Below, one piece after another: positions 40,101 to 48,676 of a stretch of DNA of 64,000 bases. The notes under the pieces are model-generated. The model was given only the letters and a program-made list of their open reading frames with translations. It did not search any database and had not been told where the DNA came from. Location: contig NZ_CP121666.1 of assembly GCF_029714325.1 (NCBI RefSeq), forward strand, positions 3,658,001 to 3,722,000, read 5' to 3'. This stretch comes from Bradyrhizobium sp. CB1717. GTDB lineage: Bacteria; Pseudomonadota; Alphaproteobacteria; Rhizobiales; Xanthobacteraceae. A program made the translations under genes and the position numbers. Each line of letters begins with the position of its first letter. Position 1 is the stretch's first letter.

Positions 40101-42885
40101 CGCGGGCGCTGCTCAGGATCGAGTTGGCGGCGCCGGTGCCGACCGCGGTCAGCGCGCGCTCGACCTCGGTCGAGGTCATCTTGAGCTGGGCGTTGACGTC
40201 GGAGGAGACCGTCATCAGCGACTGCTGGGCGGTGCGCGCACCGGTCTGGATCGTCTCGCTGGTGTTGACGACGAGGTTGGTGAGCGAGCGCTCGGCGTCC
40301 TCGACATGGGAGCGGATCGCGGTCGAGATCATCTCGGCGCGGGACATCATGTCCTCGCTGGCCTGGCGGCCGCTGCTCTCGATGCGGCCGGCGACGGCCT
40401 CGACGCGCGAGCCGAGCAGGTCCTCGAACTGCGCCACGCGCACGTCGATGTCGTTGGCGACCGAGCCGACCTTGGTCTCGATGGCCTGCTGGATGTCCTG
40501 GAAGCGCGCCGTGACCGTGTCGGTCAGGTGCGTGCTGCGGCCGTCGATGATCTCGGTGACGCCGGTGATGCGGCGGTCGACCGCCTCGATCGCCTGCGCG
40601 GTGCCGTCGGTCAGCGTCGAGGTCAGCAGCGTGAGGCGCGTGTCGATCGACTGCACGGCCTGCGAGGCGCCGTTGGTGACGGCGGTGGTGAGGTAGGTGA
40701 GGCGGGAGTCGATGGATTCGAGCGCCTGCGTCGCGCCGCCCGTCAGCGTCGTCGTGAGGTGGGTCAGGCGGGAGTCGATCGACTGGATGGTCTGCGACGC
40801 ACCATCGGTCAGCGAGTTCGTGAGGTGGTTGAGGCGCGAATCGATCGTCTCGATGGCGTGCGAAGCGCCGTCGGTGAGCGACAACGTGAGGTGGGTGAGG
40901 CGGGAGTCGATCGACTGGATCGCCTGCGCGGCACCGTCGGTGAGCGACGTCGCGAGCGTGTTGAGGCGGCCGTCGATGGTCTCGGTCATCGACTTCGCGC
41001 GGCTGTCGAACGACTGTTCGAGCGTGGCGACGCGGCCGACGAGCTGCTCGTCGAAGGTCTTGATGTGGCCCTCGATCGTACCGTCGAGACCGGCGATCTT
41101 GCCGTTCAGCGAGGCATCGAGATGGTTGACGCGTTCGCCGATCGTGGTCTCGAACTGCACCAGGCGCTGGTCGAGCACGGCCGTGATCTCGCCGCCGTTG
41201 GAGGTGAAGCGGGTGTCGAAATTGTCGACATAGGTCTTCAGCGACTCATGGATGTCCTGCGTACGCTGGCCCATGCGCTCGACGATCTCGCCGCCGAACG
41301 TCTTCACGGTGCGGTCGAACTCGGAGATGTGGCGGGTGATCAGCGCGCCCAGCGTGCCGGAGTCGCGAGCGAACTTCTCGACCAGCTCGGTGCCCTGGTT
41401 CTTCACCAGCTCGTCGAAAGCGCTCATCTGCAGCGACAGCGAGTCGTGCGCGGTCTCGGTCTGGCTCACGACCTTGGCGACGAGGGTGTTGACGGTGGCG
41501 TCGAGCGCCTCGCTCGCCTTGTCGCCGCTCGTCATGATCTGGTTGGCGAGGCGGCTGCCGGCGTCGTCGATCTTGGCGGAGATGTCGTTGGAGCGCAGCT
41601 CGAGCTCGAGCAGCAGCGAGTCCGACGAGTTCTTCAGGCTGTCGTGCACCTGCTCGGTGCGCTCGGAGATGCCGTCGACGATCGCGGCGGAGCGCTGCTC
41701 GAACTCGCCGGTGATGCGGTCGATGCGCTCGTTCAGCATCTCGTGGACGCGGTCGGCGAGGTCGACGAACTCGTCGTGGACGTGCCCGGTCTTGAAGTTG
41801 AGGCTGGTGGTCAGCCGCTCGCTGGCGTCGAGCACGGCGCGCGTGGTCTCGTTGCTGGCTTCCTCGAGGCGGTCGAGCAGGTCGCCGCCGCGCTCGCCGA
41901 GCGCCAGGATCATGTTGTCGCCGGCATTGCTTAAGGCGCTGGTAATGTGGGCGCCGCGCTCTTCGAGCGCGCCGGTGATGGACTTGGCGACCTCGTCGAC
42001 GCGCGAGGCGATCGCGTCGGAGATCAGCGCGATGTCGTGGCGCAGATCGATCTGCACGCCGGAGATGGCGCTGCGGACCTGCTCGGCCTGGCCGACCAGA
42101 TTGTCGCGCTGATGCGCGATGTCCTGGAGCAGGGCGCGGATGCGCACTTCGTTGTCGCTATAGGCGCGCTCCAGCGCGGCGACCTCGTTGGCGACCAGCG
42201 TCTCGAGCTCGCCGGCGCGCGCGATCGCGCGCTCGATGCCGTCGCCCATCGCCGCGACCTCGCGGCGGATGGCCTGGCCGACGGTGACCATGGAATCGGA
42301 AGCCGAGCCTTCGGGCTCGGAGAAGCGGATCGCGACCTGCGCCATCGCCTGCGCGATCATGCGCATTTCCTGGCCGCGCCAGACGAGGCTCGCCAGGAAG
42401 TAGAACAGCATGATCGGCGCGAAGAACATCGCGATCAGGCCGGCGATGACCAGCACGCCGCCGCTCTGGCCCATGGCGGCCTGGATCGAGGGCAGGAAGC
42501 CGACCGTCAGCGCGGCGCAGGCGGCGAGCCAGACGCCGGCGAAGATGGTGGCGAAGGTATAGACGCTGCGGGCAGGGCGGCCCTTCTGAAGCGCCTGGAG
42601 CAGCTGGCCGATGGTCTCGCGGTCGTCATTGGCGGCGCGGCGCGTGGTGCGCGGCTCCTCGACCGGGTCGAACACGGTCGCCCGTTCGTTGGCGGCGGGT
42701 CGCGGCTCGCAGCTCGGCTCGTCGAAGACCGGGGGCGCCGGAGGCGTCATCTGAGACGTCGTTTCGCCCCGCATCGAGGCGTTGCGGCTGGTGTCCGCGG
42801 CGGTGTCGCTGATGTTCAGGGCTTCCTGGATCGCAGAAAGCGCAACTTCTGTGGGGTCTTTGACCTTCTTGGGAGTGTTCGCCAT
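37168..42885 (-). CDS. gpr: Giant growth-pole ring protein, GPR/RgsE-type, apolipoprotein-like repeats
   Basis: A 1905-residue protein. Order of parts: cytoplasmic N-terminus (1-105), two membrane helices (about 108-130 and 143-168), then a very long helical region with apolipoprotein-A/E-like 22-residue periodicity, including six clear 22-mers (637-768) and nine 44-mers (889-1284), a disordered Pro/Ser/Gln region (about 1690-1800) and a conserved C-terminal domain (NLAAEMWDRYQRGENKAFTK, FKGTVDRYVAEFERLLDE). In Agrobacterium (GPR, about 2100 residues) and Sinorhizobium (RgsE), proteins of this design form a ring at the growing pole and are needed for polar growth. Identity is inferred from size, architecture and the C-terminal domain. 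Confidence 0.82.
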   Translation of the reverse strand: MANTPKKVKDPTEVALSAIQEALNISDTAADTSRNASMRGETTSQMTPPAPPVFDEPSCEPRPAANERATVFDPVEEPRTTRRAANDDRETIGQLLQALQKGRPARSVYTFATIFAGVWLAACAALTVGFLPSIQAAMGQSGGVLVIAGLIAMFFAPIMLFYFLASLVWRGQEMRMIAQAMAQVAIRFSEPEGSASDSMVTVGQAIRREVAAMGDGIERAIARAGELETLVANEVAALERAYSDNEVRIRALLQDIAHQRDNLVGQAEQVRSAISGVQIDLRHDIALISDAIASRVDEVAKSITGALEERGAHITSALSNAGDNMILALGERGGDLLDRLEEASNETTRAVLDASERLTTSLNFKTGHVHDEFVDLADRVHEMLNERIDRITGEFEQRSAAIVDGISERTEQVHDSLKNSSDSLLLELELRSNDISAKIDDAGSRLANQIMTSGDKASEALDATVNTLVAKVVSQTETAHDSLSLQMSAFDELVKNQGTELVEKFARDSGTLGALITRHISEFDRTVKTFGGEIVERMGQRTQDIHESLKTYVDNFDTRFTSNGGEITAVLDQRLVQFETTIGERVNHLDASLNGKIAGLDGTIEGHIKTFDEQLVGRVATLEQSFDSRAKSMTETIDGRLNTLATSLTDGAAQAIQSIDSRLTHLTLSLTDGASHAIETIDSRLNHLTNSLTDGASQTIQSIDSRLTHLTTTLTGGATQALESIDSRLTYLTTAVTNGASQAVQSIDTRLTLLTSTLTDGTAQAIEAVDRRITGVTEIIDGRSTHLTDTVTARFQDIQQAIETKVGSVANDIDVRVAQFEDLLGSRVEAVAGRIESSGRQASEDMMSRAEMISTAIRSHVEDAERSLTNLVVNTSETIQTGARTAQQSLMTVSSDVNAQLKMTSTEVERALTAVGTGAANSILSSAREAQSTLVAASGDASNQIKGLAADVERTLSAAGSATAASILAGAREVQTTLVTTSSDAANHVKTLTADVQRSLSMAGSSTAESITAGARDAQSALIAASAETANQIKALSSDVQRSLTMAGTATAETIMTGAREAQSTLVTASSDAASQVKSLAAEVHRSLSQAGQTTAETITTSARDAQSTLLAVSAEQTGQVRSLAAEMQRALATAGGATIEALTSGVREAQGTLISASTDAASQIKSLTTDIERTLTAVGADTASTILNSAREAQTSLTSTSADAASQIRTISTEIERALSTATTNATSEIQTSALNAQNALISASNEASSRVKSSSADVERSVLAASSSFGQAMTGKTDEIVTYVQQQADRLSNMIDAKRGALVDAIGSKTSQLTLDIDRVTSDALKSIETRGHAFSQTMMGNGSEVARTINAASEMATGAVGKSLKDLEQASRSAIDQSRQVSIAAVTEMQETSKILRTDTVALFERLREGNILLQEVLTGAHDNLNSLERALVTRVADFVSAMNDVTSRNGAATQNLEDQLNVFNSKTTKALQDLGELSVQFDKHGKALVDAAQVVEQSNKNTTASLAERKQALESLVTTIDLRTADLDQRLSRFTGLLDESLAAAEERARDIARVVAETAGAGSAAITRQFEAVRAASEEEHRQTIEAMHDIYRQTTDEADTMFKQSTEKFTNLVSSMKQMAFEMHNELEATRNELRRGVLEMPQEAAESTAQMRKVIVDQIEALAELNRIVAQHGRGLDVSTTGRASVAVQRQEEPMMAAVGGRATETRMRDTGSASTLPPPDLGMPAAPSRRTEAPSVAPSSNDQGRDGWLSDLLNRTDANQGAPNGREAPRSRATPAPQPQAPQASSNPLESLSLDIGRLMDRNLAAEMWDRYQRGENKAFTKRLYTPAGQKAFDEVARKYRADRNFKGTVDRYVAEFERLLDEVARDGRGPQELRGHLTSETGLVYTLLAHAAGRLG
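39034..40221 (-). repeat. Nine in-frame 132-base (44-residue) repeats in the growth-pole gene
   Basis: Units of 44 residues run without gaps, with the consensus TLV-AS-DA--QIKSLA-DVER-LS followed by TAE-I--GAREAQS. The last two units are degenerate. 44 is twice the 22-residue apolipoprotein period. Confidence 0.88.
40582..40977 (-). repeat. Six in-frame 66-base (22-residue) repeats in the growth-pole gene
   Basis: Six consecutive units follow the pattern IDSRL-HLT-SLTDGASQAI-S, each exactly 22 residues. Conservation is highest at ID-RL and at the LT-GA-QAI part. Confidence 0.9.
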
Positions 42886-43060
42886 GTTCAGTCCGAGCCC
42901 TCGTTACTTGTACACGCCCCCCGCGAGCCCTGCGCGCTACGCAAGCCCACAGACCGGATCATGCCGCTTATGCGGATCTCCGAGCCGTCCCCACCCGGAC
43001 GGCTTGTCCGCCAATTTCCGCAACATCCTATTGGCAGAGCGTCGCGAATGAAATGCCCGC

Positions 43061-43079
43061 GATTAAGACAATCTTAATC
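43061..43079. promoter_or_regulatory. CtrA-like box (TTAA-N7-TTAA) in a 19-base palindrome
   Basis: GATTAAGA-CAA-TCTTAATC is a perfect dyad that contains TTAA-GACAATC-TTAA, the spacing of the CtrA consensus. A TTAACCAT octamer, the other common CtrA form, lies at 43204-43211. Both are in the 397-base space between the divergent growth-pole and Hpt genes; the rest of that space is relatively AT-rich and must hold both promoters. Confidence 0.5.
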
Positions 43080-43282
43080 ATCGTTAACAGGATCGGGCCG
43101 TAACGCCTTAGCAATAAATGAAATTCTCCACGGAACTTGGCCAATTGCGGCGACTTTTCGTCAATAAACGGGCGGAATTACGTAAATCAGCCCAAACATT
43201 TCGTTAACCATTTCCGTGCTTGGCTGGGGCGAACCGTACCGCCGGACCGGCGGAACCACCGCGCGATGCCGGGGCCAGCGCC

Positions 43283-43657
43283 ATGACGCCTGAACTGCAA
43301 CGGATGGACTGGATGCCCTCGCCCCCGCTTGCGCCGATCGACAGCCCGCTCGATCTCGACCACCTCTCCCGGATGACGCTCGGCGACACTGAACTGGAAC
43401 AGGAAGTGCTCGCGATGTTCGCCGAGCAGGCCGTCCGCCTGCTCGCCGCAATGGGGGCGCTGCCGGCCGAGACCGGCGCGCTCGCGCACACGCTGAAAGG
43501 CTCGGCCCGCGGGATCGGCGCCTTTGCGGTGGCCGATGCTGCCGCCAGTCTCGAGACGGCGGTCCGGACCGGCCACAATCGACCGCATGCGCTTGCCGCA
43601 CTGAAAGAGGCGGTGGCCGAGGTCCGTGCCGCGATCGCGGCGATCCTGAAGCATTAG
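43283..43657 (+). CDS. Stand-alone Hpt (histidine phosphotransfer) domain protein
   Basis: About 124 residues from the ATG chosen; an upstream TTG would add 21 residues. The Hpt helix bundle spans about 30-122 and the phospho-accepting histidine is in LAHTLKGSARGIGA (about H69). No kinase or response regulator domains are fused. It would relay phosphate between a hybrid kinase and a response regulator. The gene is divergent from the growth-pole gene and shares a promoter region with a CtrA-like box, which suggests, without proving, a cell-cycle link. Its partners are unknown; a hybrid kinase is encoded elsewhere in the window (17986-19962). Confidence 0.85.
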   Translation: MTPELQRMDWMPSPPLAPIDSPLDLDHLSRMTLGDTELEQEVLAMFAEQAVRLLAAMGALPAETGALAHTLKGSARGIGAFAVADAAASLETAVRTGHNRPHALAALKEAVAEVRAAIAAILKH

Positions 43658-43831
43658 GCGGTCGCCCCCACAAATATGGGGCCTGCGCACTAGTCGTTTG
43701 ATTTGACGCGTTTTCTGCGCGCGAGGCGGGATCCACGCCGCTCGAAAACGCTATGGCGCCGGGCTAACCGACCCGTTATAGGACAGCCCGGACCCTCCTT
43801 CATTCCCAACATCGCGGCAGCACGAGCACAC

Positions 43832-44152
43832 ATGGCCAAGATTCACTTTGTCGACCACAAGGGCGAAACCCGCACGGTGGAAATCGAGAACGGCGCGACC
43901 GTGATGGAAGCTGCCATCCGCAACAGCATTCCCGGCATCGAAGCCGAATGCGGCGGCGCCTGTGCCTGCGCGACCTGCCATGTCTATGTCGACGAAGCCT
44001 GGCGCGAGAAGGTCGGCAGCCCGACGCCGATGGAAGAGGACATGCTCGATTTCGGCTTCGACGTGCGCCCGAACTCGCGCCTGTCCTGCCAGATCAAGGT
44101 CTCCGACGACCTCGACGGGCTGGTCGTGGCGACGCCGGAACGTCAGGCCTGA
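43832..44152 (+). CDS. Adrenodoxin-type 2Fe-2S ferredoxin
   Basis: A 106-residue ferredoxin. The cluster ligands follow the adrenodoxin pattern C-x5-C-x2-C in [15 protein letters not shown], with the fourth cysteine in RLSCQIKV. The acidic helix EEDMLDF matches the partner-binding region of putidaredoxin and adrenodoxin types. Such ferredoxins serve P450 enzymes or Fe-S cluster and heme synthesis. The ATG before [10 protein letters not shown] gives the family length. A ferredoxin-NADP reductase gene lies 670 bases downstream with one opposed gene between, so the two may form an electron-transfer pair. Confidence 0.93.
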   Translation: MAKIHFVDHKGETRTVEIENGATVMEAAIRNSIPGIEAECGGACACATCHVYVDEAWREKVGSPTPMEEDMLDFGFDVRPNSRLSCQIKVSDDLDGLVVATPERQA

Positions 44153-44168
44153 TCGTCCCTCGCTATTA

Positions 44169-44636
44169 CTAGGTGCTTGGCGGCGCGACCTCGATGCCGC
44201 GCTTGTGCCAGGGTCTGAACTTCTCGATCACCTCTGCGGTCAGCGGTGCCGGCCGGCGCGTCGCCTCGTCGAGCAGTACGCCGACGGAGGTCGCTGACGC
44301 AACGCACTTCCCGTTCGAAAACACGACCTGCTCGAAGGTCACGGACGTTCGTCCGAGCTTGACAACGCCGAGGCCGAGCTCGATCGTGTTCGGCCAGTGC
44401 AGCTCGGCGCGGAAATGCATGTCGAGCCGCACCATGATCCAGGCGAGGCCCGGCGGGGTCAGCCCGTATTCGGGAAGCTTCATCAGCGTGACACGGCCGG
44501 TCTCGAAATAGGTGGCGTAGACCGCGTTGTTGACATGCTGGTTCGGGTCGAGGTCGCCGAAGCGGACATTGTCACTGAGCCGAAACGGAAAGTCCTCAAG
44601 GCGCGGCGTCGTGTCGAGGCGGGCTGGTGCGTTCAC
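44169..44636 (-). CDS. Acyl-CoA thioesterase, hotdog fold (4-hydroxybenzoyl-CoA thioesterase family)
   Basis: A 155-residue hotdog-fold enzyme. VRFGDLDPNQHVNNAVYATY contains the catalytic aspartate and the NN/HVN pattern of the YbgC/FadM group. FSNGKCVASATSVGVLLD is the last strand pair. The start is a GTG with GGAG eight bases upstream. It would hydrolyse short- or medium-chain or aromatic acyl-CoA esters. It lies between ferredoxin and ferredoxin reductase on the opposite strand, with no evident link to them. Confidence 0.88.
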   Translation of the reverse strand: MNAPARLDTTPRLEDFPFRLSDNVRFGDLDPNQHVNNAVYATYFETGRVTLMKLPEYGLTPPGLAWIMVRLDMHFRAELHWPNTIELGLGVVKLGRTSVTFEQVVFSNGKCVASATSVGVLLDEATRRPAPLTAEVIEKFRPWHKRGIEVAPPST

Positions 44637-44809
44637 CGATTGATCTCCGTCATATCCGTCCTCGTTACAGCCCAGTTATTTTGGCCCGGCAAGTGGGCGC
44701 GGCTGCGGGGCGATCCCGCTTTTATGCCTTCCCTGTTCCATCCCCGTTGGCTAGACAGGCAGGGTCACCTCTGCCCAACGGGCGCCGTCCAACCGATAAC
44801 GACCGATAA

Positions 44810-45847
<1,038 letters not shown>

Positions 45848-45928
45848 CGGCGCGGGGGCGGGGCGGCGATGCCCCATGTTTCTGGTGCTGGAACCGTTCG
45901 CGAAATCGCCGTAGTGTGCGGCCATTCC

Positions 45929-46013
45929 GGACTTGGCTTTAGGATAGTCTTGGCTTGACAAAGTCTTGGCTTAGCAGGGCAATTGGCTCAGCAAGGCGAT
46001 TGGCTCAGCAAGG
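45929..46013 (+). repeat. Degenerate 16-17-base tandem repeats before the DUF2147 gene
   Basis: Five successive units each contain TTGGCT, most followed by a CAGCAAG-like end; the last two (GCAATTGGCTCAGCAAG and GCGATTGGCTCAGCAAG) differ by one base. They lie directly before the ribosome-binding site. Confidence 0.7.
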
Positions 46014-46021
46014 TGATGATA

Positions 46022-46621
46022 ATGCGGATTCTCTTTTCCAGCTTTCGGCTGCTGCCCTTCCTCGCGCTCGTGCTGTCGGTCGGTGTGGTGAGCCCGTCTG
46101 CGGCGCAGACCGCGGAGCCGACGGCTGCCGGCCTCTGGCAGAAAGTCGAGGACGGCAAGACGGTGGGATGGTTCCTCTTCATCGATCGCAGCGGCGTCTT
46201 CGAAGGTGTGATCGCAAAAACCTTCCCGCGGCCCGGCGACGATCCGAACGAGGTCTGCAGCAAGTGCACCGACGATCGCAAGAATGCGCCGGTGCTCGGC
46301 ATCTCCTTCGTCCGCAACATGAAGCGCGAGGGATTGAAGTACGAAGGCGGCAACGTGCTCAATCCGCGTGACGGCCAGATCTGGAAGGCCAACATGAAGG
46401 TCAGTCCCGATGGCCAGACCCTGACACTGCGCGGCTATCTCGGCATCGCGCTGCTCGGCAAGGACGAGACCTGGACGCGCCTGCCCGATACCAACATCGC
46501 CCAGGTCGATCCCGCCATCGTCGCCAAATATTTGCCCGCGCAGGCTGCTGCGACCAAGCCGGCACCCGCGCCCGCAGCCAAGAAGGGCGGCGCGATGATG
46601 GCACCGGCGCCGAAGCAGTAG
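46022..46621 (+). CDS. DUF2147 exported protein
   Basis: A 199-residue precursor. The signal peptide ([20 protein letters not shown]) is followed by a DUF2147 domain with [20 protein letters not shown] at its start, a C-S-K-C pair ([10 protein letters not shown]) that could form a disulfide, and [20 protein letters not shown], then [20 protein letters not shown]. The C-terminal tail is Ala/Pro/Lys-rich. The ATG chosen has AAGG eight bases upstream; an ATG two codons earlier has too short a spacing. The domain is a lipocalin-like beta barrel of unknown function. Confidence 0.88.
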   Translation: MRILFSSFRLLPFLALVLSVGVVSPSAAQTAEPTAAGLWQKVEDGKTVGWFLFIDRSGVFEGVIAKTFPRPGDDPNEVCSKCTDDRKNAPVLGISFVRNMKREGLKYEGGNVLNPRDGQIWKANMKVSPDGQTLTLRGYLGIALLGKDETWTRLPDTNIAQVDPAIVAKYLPAQAAATKPAPAPAAKKGGAMMAPAPKQ

Positions 46622-46670
46622 GGCTGCTGCGCGACTGCTGTAATCGTCACGGCTATCCCCCTACACACTG

Positions 46671-46775
46671 CCGTCATCCCCCGCGAAGGCGGGGAATCCA
46701 GTACGCCGCGGCTTCTCCGTATCCCCCCACTTTCTCTGGAATACTGGATTGCCCGGCCTTCGCGGGCAATGACGG
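46671..46775. repeat. Palindromic repeat, GTCATYCCCCGCGAAGGC family, copy 1
   Basis: The arm CCGTCATCCCCCGCGAAGGC is mirrored by GCCTTCGCGGGCAATGACGG, with inner GGAATCCAGTA / TACTGGATT. A second copy is at 62471-62570. Confidence 0.88.
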
Positions 46776-46819
46776 CTGAGTGTTTGGCGCGCTCGTCGCT
46801 CATCTCGTCGTTGTAAGCG

Positions 46820-47959
46820 TCAATACGTCCGCGCCTTCTTGCACGGCGCATAGAAGGTGCCGTTGCCGGCGACGACCCGCTCGAGGCACTGTCGGGGATC
46901 GGTGATCTCGCCGTCGACCTGGAAATAATAGGCCTGCGATCCCAGGCTCAGGACGTAATGCCCAGGCGCCAGATCGAGCCCTGAATCGCCGGAGTGAAGT
47001 TCGTACATATCCGCCTTGCCCGGAATCGGCGAGACCCGGAACGGATAGGAGAAGTTGCGGATCACCCCGACATCGTCTCCGCCACCGAGCGCCTTGCCGG
47101 CGGCATCGCTGGAAAACTCCCTGGCGATCTTCGCCACGACCCGAACCTCGACGCGTTCGGGAATGGCGCCCGCGGCATCGCGACGGAAGACGATGAACTT
47201 GACGCGGCCGTTCGGCAGATGCGGCCGATCGGGCTTCCTGAACTCCGGTGAAATCGCAATGCGCATGTCGGGCGCCATCACGCCGGTCGCGGATAGCTCC
47301 GCCAGCGACTTGTCGTCGATCAGGGCGTAGATGCCGTAGTCGGTGGGCAGCACGCGCGTTGGGGCAGGTGCGGCGGGCGTCACCATCTCCGGCTTGGCGA
47401 CCGCGATCGTCGTCTCCGGCTTGGGCGCCACCTGCGCGATCTCGGGGGACTGTGACGCGATCTGCCGGCGCAGCGCTGCGATATTGTCCCGCTGCGAAAC
47501 GATCAGGATGACTGCGCTGACCGCAAGCAGAATGGCCGCCGTGCGCTTGATCACCGGGAGCAGCGGCCCCGAGAGCGCATGCAGCTTGCTGCGCGGCCTG
47601 CCGACTCCTGATGGCAAGACGGTCGCATCGCCGGACAACAGAATGCCGCCGGTCTCCTTGGACGAGGCGAGTTGCTGCGACGGCAGGCGCTCCAGCGGCG
47701 CCTCGTCACGCGAGAATTTTTCGACCTCCTCGATGGCGATCTCGAGCGCCCGCTTCATCTGGTCGATGTTTCTGGCGTCGGCGTAGGTGAACTGCTCCTG
47801 GAGCTTGTAGCGGGCAAGGTCGTAGACCATCTGCCGCCTCGCGTCCGCGTCGTCCTTCACCGTCTCCAGCATGCGCGAAATCACCAGCGCAAACTGCACC
47901 TGGTTTGCGGGCAGATCGGTCGCGTCCTGCTGGCCAGGGAGCAACTCTCTCGAATTCAT
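46820..47959 (-). CDS. Conserved hypothetical membrane-anchored protein
   Basis: A 379-residue protein with one membrane helix (about 140-157, AAILLAVSAVILIVSQ). The N-terminal cytoplasmic 135 residues are helical (FALVISRMLETVKDDADARR, QMKRALEIAIEEVEKF). After the helix a short coiled part is followed by a Pro-rich linker (KPETTIAVAKPEMVTPAAPA) and a periplasmic beta-rich domain of about 170 residues with two late cysteines (RQCLERVV, FYAPCKK). I recognise no family. Both the topology and the late cysteines suggest an envelope role. Confidence 0.7.
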   Translation of the reverse strand: MNSRELLPGQQDATDLPANQVQFALVISRMLETVKDDADARRQMVYDLARYKLQEQFTYADARNIDQMKRALEIAIEEVEKFSRDEAPLERLPSQQLASSKETGGILLSGDATVLPSGVGRPRSKLHALSGPLLPVIKRTAAILLAVSAVILIVSQRDNIAALRRQIASQSPEIAQVAPKPETTIAVAKPEMVTPAAPAPTRVLPTDYGIYALIDDKSLAELSATGVMAPDMRIAISPEFRKPDRPHLPNGRVKFIVFRRDAAGAIPERVEVRVVAKIAREFSSDAAGKALGGGDDVGVIRNFSYPFRVSPIPGKADMYELHSGDSGLDLAPGHYVLSLGSQAYYFQVDGEITDPRQCLERVVAGNGTFYAPCKKARTY

Positions 47960-48313
47960 AGCGCTGCCGGTCCAATGCCAGTCACGCCGTCACCTGATTC
48001 TCTAATCGAAACAGCCGGTTAAACAAATGCGATAAGTTTCGCGGTCACGTTCGTACACGTCTGGGTGCAACAAGGAAAGCCTCGAAAATGCGCGGCAAAA
48101 CCGCGGGCGCGCCACGCATGCAGGCATACGCAAGCGTGGGCAACAGCGTGCGGCAGTAGTTCTCCGGAATGCGCGCTGGCGCCGGATTTGCATAGCTGTC
48201 GCAAAGCTGCTGGGGGAGCGAGTCGCCGTCTCTGCGCCTGCCGCCAATGTGCGGGAAGGCGGACGGTGGCGCCTGTCCCTCGCGGCGCTGACTTCGATCC
48301 GCGGGAAGACGAC
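47960..48313. other. Intergenic region without recognisable gene
   Basis: 354 bases between divergent genes. Several overlapping short frames occur on both strands but none has a ribosome-binding site, family pattern or consistent codon use. It should contain the promoters of both neighbours. No repeat family seen elsewhere in the window is present. Confidence 0.6.
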
Positions 48314-48670
48314 ATGACACTTGCAAGACCGTGTGCGGCGATGCTGCTCGGCCTGACCGTGCTGCTGGCGACATCAGCGCTGGCGCGCGACGACGGGCGC
48401 TACGCCAACTCGCCGCTCAAACCCTGGTTCGAGAGCCTGCACAGCGAATTTGGGCAATGCTGCTCGGATGCCGACGGCTACGTGGTCGCCGATGTCGACT
48501 GGGAATCCGACAAGGGGCGCTACCGCGTGCATCTCGACGGTGAATGGGTGCTCGTGCCGGAGGGAGCGGTGATCACCGAGCCGAACAAGATCGGCCGCAC
48601 CATGGTGTGGAAGCACTATATCGACGGCCACCCGCGCGTGCGCTGCTTCATGCCGGGCAGCATGACGTAG
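48314..48670 (+). CDS. Small exported hypothetical protein
   Basis: A 118-residue precursor. A signal peptide (MLLGLTVLLATSALA/RDD) is followed by a compact domain with SLHSEFGQCCSDADGYVVAD, DKGRYRVHLDGEWVLVPEGA and HPRVRCFMPG. The adjacent CC and a later C could coordinate a metal or form disulfides. GGAAG precedes the ATG. I have seen similar proteins in rhizobia annotated only as hypothetical; no function is known to me. Confidence 0.75.
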   Translation: MTLARPCAAMLLGLTVLLATSALARDDGRYANSPLKPWFESLHSEFGQCCSDADGYVVADVDWESDKGRYRVHLDGEWVLVPEGAVITEPNKIGRTMVWKHYIDGHPRVRCFMPGSMT

Positions 48671-48676
48671 CCATCG

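Noticed and set aside
39034..40977. Regular repeats that could be taken for a CRISPR array
   Set aside because: Units are contiguous, in frame and without unique spacers, so they are protein repeats.
36898..41934. Plus-strand open frame of about 1678 codons
   Set aside because: It is antisense to the growth-pole gene. Its Arg/Gly/Asp/Leu-rich repeats simply mirror the 66- and 132-base repeats of the real gene, and it has no family pattern.
47960..48313. Several short minus- and plus-strand frames
   Set aside because: Overlapping, without ribosome-binding sites or recognisable proteins; Arg/Cys-rich shadow composition.
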